DNA from: Chamaecrista fasciculata
Taxonomy: Eukaryota; Streptophyta; Magnoliopsida; Fabales; Fabaceae
Reading direction: 5' to 3'
NCBI GenBank assembly: GCA_003254925.1
Contig: QANZ01055815.1
Coordinates: 13,088-77,087, forward strand
DNA: 64,000 bases
Part shown: in pieces, positions 58,105 through 64,000 of the stretch
Layout of the letters: every line of letters begins with the position of its first letter
How positions within the stretch are numbered: position 1 is the stretch's first letter
Program-made: the position numbers and the translations under genes
Notes under the pieces: generated by a model
The model's database searches: none
What the model was told of the DNA's origin: nothing
The model's input: only the letters and a program-made list of their open reading frames with translations

Positions 58105-59105
58105 ATATTATATTTACTCCCTAAATAGCATACACATTTTGATCTAAGTTTAGCCAATTAAATGGTACCACCAATTTTTTTAACCAATTTATAGTCTTTG
58201 TATAATAAAAATTGTGATAAAAAGTAAGTTTATTTTCAATTTTTTTAAAAGAATAAAATAAAATTGAACCCATAGTTTGACCTGCCATTTGTAGTCAGAG
58301 GAGGGAAAAAATATTGAACCGTGTCGCACAAAGGAGAGAAAAAAAAATACAAAATTGCCCCTAAAATTATTGACAAAGTAACATGTTGCCATGTCTATAA
58401 TAGTTAAAAAACCAAGCAAACAAGAAAAAAAAACAAGAAAAGCCAATTTTAAGCAAGCAAACGACGTTTTTTGACGAAACGGAGGCGGCCAAAACCCTAT
58501 GGGTTTGGGTTGGCCTCGTCTCGAAAAGTTACCCGAAATTCATATATCATTTGCTGAATTCTGACTTGTATAGCTCCTGATATCTTCGTTTAAAGTTTTG
58601 ACCTAAAATATCCTACATTTTCTCTCTGTACTATCTCGAAACTCATTTTTGGTACTTCCATACTCTAAATCTCGCGAAAACGTATCGAAACGACTACTCA
58701 TAATGCCAAAATTGTTTGCCGGTCATTTAGTTATCGCGATTTCAAATTCTGCTTCAACTTAAAATTTCTCAAATTTCCCATCTCAACATGTTACTTTGTC
58801 AATAATTTTAGGGGCAATTTTGTATTTTTTTAGATCACACGACATACTTTATATAACATTTTGGTTGTTGAAATTGCAATCAATGTTCTGGCTCAACGGA
58901 ATGGGGGAGAAAATTTTATCTTATGCAAAGTATGGGGTTCAATACTTGTGTGTGACACGGTTCAATATTTTTTTTAACCATTTGAAGAGAAATCCTGCGA
59001 TTTCTCTCTTTTTTTTAATTTTTTTTTTAAAAAAATTGGTGGTACCATTTAATTGGCTAAACTTAGATTAAAATGTGTATGCTATTTAGGAGTAAATATA
59101 TGTAT
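58105..59105. mobile_element. Large inverted-repeat element, about 1 kb
   Basis: The arm at 58111-58185 (ATAGCATACACATTTTGATC then ATGGTACCACCAATTTTTTT) recurs inverted at 59022-59095. Inner stretches also pair: CCCCTAAAATTATTGACAAA near 58358 with its inverse near 58795, and GAACCGTGTCGCAC near 58315 with its inverse near 58955. The 300-bp centre has no gene. Termini and duplication were not resolved. Confidence 0.65.
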
Positions 59106-59244
59106 TATAAAAATAAAAAAACCTATAAATTTGTTTGATAAATTTTTAAAGAGGTTGAAAGATATTTCTCAATGGATTTAGTGGGATATTAGTGCTTATT
59201 GTTACCTAATTTTTTTTTTATATAAAAATGTCAAAATTATTTTT

Positions 59245-59535
59245 GATCTCATAATTTTTACTTAGGTCTTATATCTTTACAAAAGTTTACAATTTGATCC
59301 CCTATCACTTTTTGTCTCTATCTTTTGGTTCATGTTACAAAATTGTTTTCATATCTTTGTAAAAAATTTCACCGTCAATCCCACCTGATCCAATGATATA
59401 GGATCATCAATTCTACATTTGACCTAAAGATAAATGACTAATTCTGCAACTTGACCAAAAGATATGAGAATAATTCTGCAATCTGAGCCAAAGATATGAG
59501 ACCAAAACTATAACAAAAAAATTATGAAATCAAAA
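59245..59535. mobile_element. Diverged MITE related to the 5902 family
   Basis: ATTTTTGATCTCATAATTTT on the left and AATTATGAAATCAAAAATAC on the right are inverted. The interior alternates GATATGAGACCAAA-type phrases. It is older than its relatives. Confidence 0.5.
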
Positions 59536-59539
59536 ATAC

Positions 59540-60102
59540 ACTTTAAAAAAAATTGTGATTGGGAGGTAATCACATGAATGTAGCATAGTGATTTCTCGCT
59601 TGGTCTTCTTAATCAAGTGATAGGGGGTTTGTCTCAAATTTAGACATGAAAAACATTACGTGACCAATTATATTGTTTATCCTTAAATTGTGGGCTCATG
59701 ACGAAGTGATTAGTCAATATTTCTAACGGTGGATATTTTAGTTTAGACAAAATAATAATAATAATAATAATAATAAATATGTGATTGTGGGGTACCTCTT
59801 TAACGCGCTAACATGCACCATCACCATGTCCATCACAATGGACAATTTTGTAGGGATACCCTAAAGCCAAAGTAGATGCCACTATCATGATTGATGACCA
59901 ACATATATTAATTGGGCATCTCCGAAATGCATATTTAATTTGCTATACACAATTCCCCTAATTACTTAAATTTTTGAAAGATTATATGGGCATGTTTTAT
60001 TTTATTTTTATTTTTCTGTATTCAAAATTAATTTTTTAAAATCTGAGTTTAAAAGTACATAAAACAATTTTTAAATTAGTTTATATCAAATTACAATAAT
60101 AT
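59540..60102. other. No gene recognised; AAT microsatellite
   Basis: An AAT run lies at about 59751-59776. The rest is AT-rich without clear structure. Confidence 0.5.
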
Positions 60103-60663
60103 TGTTATTGAAACAATTTCTAGTCTAAGTTTTGTGGAGAAGTATTAAGTTTATGTATGAGTATAAATGTGAAGATGATGCTATATATTTTATTAAAATG
60201 TCCAAGATGATTTAGTTTATATTAGGATCCTTTCACATTATACATCTTTTAACTTCATCTTAATTTTTAATGTGAGACTTTACTTTATTTCCAACATTCT
60301 CTCTTAAGTCCGACTGTCTTAGCCTAATTGTGACTTGTTTCATGGCCTTGAAAATTGTGTTCTTTTTTTTAGTCTTAAAGATCTCTTTTTGTTTAGCTTG
60401 AGTTTTTGAACCTTAGAGGCTACAAATTTCTTTTTTTATTTTGACATTGAATCTTTATTTGGGTTGTGAGACCATTAAACTCTGATATCATGTTAAAATT
60501 TAATGGTCATGATCTAAGTCTTTTGTACGTAAGAAGTGATGAGCTTTTGCCTGAAAATGTGTTATTTGACTGAAACGTAAGACAATTTAGTATAGCATCC
60601 TGTTTTATATATATATATATATCTTTCAACTTTATTTTCTAATGTAGGACTTTATCTCTAACA
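60103..60663 (-). mobile_element. TRIM-like LTR element
   Basis: On the minus strand the 5' LTR (60663 to 60491) ends TTTAACA and is followed by TGATATCAGAG, a changed initiator tRNA-Met primer-binding site. A purine tract AAGAGAGAA precedes the 3' LTR (60296 to 60103). The two LTRs align at both ends but have diverged. The interior is only about 195 bp. No duplication was found. Confidence 0.55.
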
Positions 60664-61593
60664 CTAAATTAATTATAGATATATAAATAGGATAAAAAGA
60701 ACAATGACCAAAGCATGTTGGTGAAAGAAAAATCATGGACTATTAAACACACTAAATTTAGTAAAATTACACTTATTATAATCGATTTCTCTTTCCTTTG
60801 CCAGTTCTATTTTTAAGTGTGAATGTTGGAAATTTCACATCATAATACTTAATTAAACACATATATATACATAACAATTTTTAGGGTATATATTTTTGTG
60901 GCTTTGAAATTTTAAAACTAATTCAAGGAAAACCATTAAAAGGTAAAAGAAAATATAGATTTTAGAATAAAAGAATATAAAAGAGAGGAAGGAGAATTTG
61001 ATGCCCACCATCCAATCAGTATGCTTATAAGTCCAAAAACGAATATGGCCTATATGACGATTCCCTTATTATTTTCACTGATAAAAGATAAAAGATTTAC
61101 ATTATAATGCATGGCAAGAAATTATTGAACAATTTTAAAAATGTAAAAACCAGCTGTAATTAGAAAAAATAAATAAAATGAAAGCATAGGTAGGAGAATT
61201 AGATACCCACCAATCATTGTGCATATAAATATTGTTCAATTCCATAGTAAAATTCCTCCATTATTATAGCATTTCTCAAATATATGTAAATATATATATA
61301 AATAATATACATTATACCTTCAAATCAATCAATATATATATATATGCATGCACCTCTAATCTAAACTACAAACTTAATTAAATTATACTAGAATCACTTG
61401 TATTATTCTTTTTAACATGCGTATGAGAATTAAGTGTTGGCTATATAATTATCTAGCTACACGCACACGGCACACATAATAGTGAAGTAAGTCATAATTG
61501 AACTATAATTTTTTTTTTTGACGTCTATTCTTCTATGGATAGACTAAATAATTAAATAAAGGTATACCCTTGCTAATATTTATAATTTTTTTT
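60664..61593. other. AT-rich sequence with a repeated GGAGAATT-CCCACCA block
   Basis: Similar stretches near 60990 (GGAGAATTTGATGCCCACCA) and 61195 (GGAGAATTAGATACCCACCA) lie 200 bp apart and are followed by related sequence. No gene is seen. Confidence 0.4.
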
Positions 61594-61859
61594 GAGTAAA
61601 CTAACTCAGTCCTCAAAATATTAATGAGTTGACAATTTTTAATTCCTAAAGAATTGAAATATACAGTTTAGTTCCTAAAAGAACTAAACATTATACTTTT
61701 TAATTTTTTCTTATAGACTAAAAATATATCGTTTAATTTATTTCCTTATAGACTAAAGAGTATATGGTTGAATCTTTTGAAATATAAACTATATATTTCA
61801 ATCTTTTAAAGACAAAATTATTAGTACACTAATATTTGGAAGACAAAATTGTTAGTTAC
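61594..61859. mobile_element. Mutator-like MITE (GAGTAAAC family), copy 2
   Basis: It begins GAGTAAACTAACTCAGTCC and ends AAAATTGTTAGTTAC. TATAATTTTTT occurs on both flanks, consistent with a target-site duplication in a T-run. Confidence 0.7.
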
Positions 61860-62022
61860 TATAATTTTTTACTTGGTAATAATGTTGGAGGTGTTGTTAA
61901 ATACTAATGTGGGTACTGCGTGATTCAGACCGCTAATTAAGCTCATTATTTTATGTGAGCCTAACTCTTTCCGTTAGACTTAATTCTATTTGTTGATATT
62001 TTGATAATGTACATAAAAATAA

Positions 62023-62396
62023 GAGTAAACTAATAATTTGGTCTCTGAAAAATTATCGAGCTGGCAAACTCAGTCTCTAAAAGATTAAAATACACATTTA
62101 GTCCTTAAAAGATAAAAAAGGTATTCTTTTTAGTCCCTGAAATTTAAAATAATGCATTCTTTTTAGTCCCTGAAATATTAAAATAATGTATTCGTTTTAG
62201 TCTTTGAAAGATTAAAATACACATTTATCAGTTTGGTGATCTTTCATGAATAAAAAATTCTTAATTTATTCTAAAAATAATTAGTATACCATTTTTATTT
62301 TCTAGGAATTAAACCATATATTTTAATCTTTCAGGAATTAAGTTATCACTTATCAGTTTAGTGATCTTTCAGGGATAAAAAATTGTTAATCTATTC
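62023..62396. mobile_element. Mutator-like MITE (GAGTAAAC family), copy 3, perfect 9-bp duplication
   Basis: It runs GAGTAAACTAATAATTTGG to TTGTTAATCTATTC, flanked by TAAAAATAA at 62014-62022 and 62397-62405. About 55 bp of its right end also occur internally (62229-62283), so the element carries a duplicated tail. Confidence 0.88.
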
Positions 62397-62405
62397 TAAA
62401 AATAA

Positions 62406-62438
62406 TTAAATGAGTGATGATGAAAGGCTGACAAGAGC

Positions 62439-62470
<32 letters not shown>

Positions 62471-62984
62471 TAAGAGCTAGCAAGGAAGTAAAAGAAAAAG
62501 AATGAATATAGAAAAGTTGACCACCAATAAGATTAGATATATATATATATATATATGATGATGATGATGGTGATAATGAAGGCTTTCATCTCTTTCTCTC
62601 TCTCAATTCTTAGTACTGACACCCATGAAGCGAAGCACATATCGTCTTATTATTATTGTGTGCACAGACATATATACAACAACTACTGCATGATGCTGTA
62701 GTGTTTTAGGTTCTTTTCATTAGTGAGGTTACTCTTCACTACATACTACAACTCACAAGATTCCTCTTTGGTATGTGTGTGGACCCTCTTAACCCTTCAA
62801 GTGTTTATGACTCCACATGTGTGATGTTGGCATTTTCTGTATTAGGAAGTGCCCTACTACTAAGGCTTTCTTCATTGTCCCTACTTATCACCTTCTTCCT
62901 AATCCTTCAATTCCTTCCTTCCCTCCAATTCATCTACCTCTATATCATCAATTCATTTCTTTCTCTTTCTTCCCTTTTTTCGAG
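62406..62984. other. Possible gene-proximal sequence, no supported gene
   Basis: It contains AT microsatellites (62440-62459 and 62539-62556), a TGATGATGATGATGG run and CT-rich stretches (62586-62606, 62885-62985) like a plant 5' UTR. No reading frame here is convincing, and a MITE begins at its right edge. Confidence 0.3.
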
Positions 62985-64000
62985 TCGAAACCTCAAATCG
63001 GTCCCCGAAAGTATGGGTAGGTTTTAAACTAGTCCTAAATGTTTCGTTTGTTTCAGACTCGTCCTACATGTTTTTGTAATTTCTCAAATTGGTCTCAAAT
63101 CTAACTACTTCTAAGATACGATTTGATTTTATTTGTTAATGGTCTCAGCTGGCCGGACAGAATTTAAAAAAACTCTTCAAGAGTTAACACATATAATTTT
63201 GAACTAATTAATCGCATTCGGACTTGAGATGAGAGAGATAAGAGCAACTTTGCTTATTCAAATGTGAAATGAGTGATCTATTTCGAGATTCCATTTGGCC
63301 TCGTTTGTTAACGGTAAGGTTTTAAAAATGGGATCGGACATTGAACTGGCTAAGGTAGCGGTTCAAGGTTCAATGTTTGGACCAATAACAAATAAATAAA
63401 TTAAGAATAATAATAAAAAAAAATAAATATAATAAAATTCAAATTCAAATAGTCATAATTAAGTTACAAAATACAATTATAACATTAATATATAAATATA
63501 AGTTTATTAAATTAACATGAATTAATACAAATATAGTCAAATTTCATAATATTCATGAATATAATATTAATGTTTTCACGTGACATTTTATGATCACTTC
63601 TCTACCAAATTTAGGTTCCTCGTCAATACTCCCCAATAAAAAACTAAAAATAAGAGAAAAAAAAAATCAAAATAGAAAAAAGAAAATCAAGAAAATCCAA
63701 ATAGAACAGTTTAATCGGTTCACCACTTTGATCAGTTCTTGAACTAGGGGTTTTGAAGTGACTCGGACCAGACCACTAGCCAATTCCCGGTTCAAGCGAC
63801 CGATCCGGTCCAATTTTGTGGTCACCGGTTAACGACATCGATTGGACAGAGAAAGACATAAAGTACTCGTCAAAAGCAACTTATAATTTTGGATTTGTCG
63901 CATTTAAACTTGAAACGATATAAATTTGAACACATATTCATCAGTTTGCGAACAATTTGAGAAATTATAAAATCATGTAGGACCAATCTGGAACAAATGA
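62985..64000. mobile_element. Palindromic MITE, right end beyond window, split by a hAT-like element
   Basis: The left arm phrases GACTCGTCCTACATG and TAATTTCTCAAATTGG recur inverted at 63951-63996. Between the arms lie about 400 bp of element sequence plus the insertion at 63315-63827. The right terminus lies outside the window. Confidence 0.7.
63315..63827. mobile_element. hAT-like non-autonomous element, third copy
   Basis: A 513-bp relative of 36329-36861: it starts TAAGGTTTTAAAAATGGG and has the GGTAGCGGTTCAAGGTTCAA phrase. Flanking 8-mers GTTAACGG (63307-63314) and GTTAACGA (63828-63835) match at seven of eight positions. Its termini have decayed. Confidence 0.8.

Noticed and set aside
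62773-63027. Small hydrophobic frame near the window end
   Set aside because: It overlaps a CT-rich stretch and the start of a MITE, has two overlapping alternatives, and no homology I recognise.

Overview
This window looks like transposon-packed intergenic DNA from a eudicot plant nuclear genome. The evidence is AT-rich sequence, LTR retrotransposons primed by initiator tRNA-Met, many small inverted-repeat DNA transposons, and intron-bearing remnants of a nuclear gene. I cannot name the species. I see no intact host protein gene, rRNA, tRNA or CRISPR array. Almost every recognisable coding stretch is a broken transposable-element gene.
1-4.9 kb: a Gypsy-type LTR end abuts a decayed Copia pol gene with its 3' LTR, followed by inverted-repeat (Mutator-like) elements. 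4.96-18.8 kb: a Pif1/Helitron-type helicase fragment precedes a dispersed, unprocessed pseudogene of a TFIIIC B-block-binding large subunit. Its exons are collinear except for one that is inverted. The pseudogene is interrupted by MITEs and three short non-autonomous LTR elements, two of which share a small conserved reading frame. 20.3-23.8 kb: a truncated Tat/Ogre-like Gypsy element (LTR, leader, gag) carries a hAT-like insertion and the only ambiguous base, N at 21159. 23.8-27.3 kb: a segment duplicated at 55.9 kb, several palindromic MITEs, and a 26-bp minisatellite array. 27.7-33.5 kb: a Copia gag-protease remnant, a long minus-strand LTR, a solo LTR with a perfect 5-bp target-site duplication, and tandem repeats typical of an Ogre/Tat 3' UTR. 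34.7-37.2 kb: two Copia-like LTRs on the minus strand, one carrying a hAT-like insertion with a perfect 8-bp duplication.
37.4-49.7 kb: the main structure. A near-complete chromovirus (CRM-like Gypsy, minus strand, 39981-46396) sits inside another copy of the same family (37379-49722), flanked by the 5-bp duplication CAATG. The host copy in turn lies against a LINE fragment (49723-50340). Both Gypsy copies share two pol frameshifts, and the polyprotein frame runs on into the LTR.
51.2-64 kb: a second solo LTR, several nested Mutator-like MITEs with 9-bp duplications, a Tourist-like element, a TRIM, a large inverted repeat, and a final MITE with a hAT-like insertion that runs off the window end.
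The parts do not form a pathway. They record layered transposition, with target-site duplications and empty sites giving the order of several events. Nothing here amounts to a clear new functional system. The best candidates for follow-up are the LTR-encoded polyprotein tail with shared frameshifts, and the small ORF shared by two non-autonomous LTR families.
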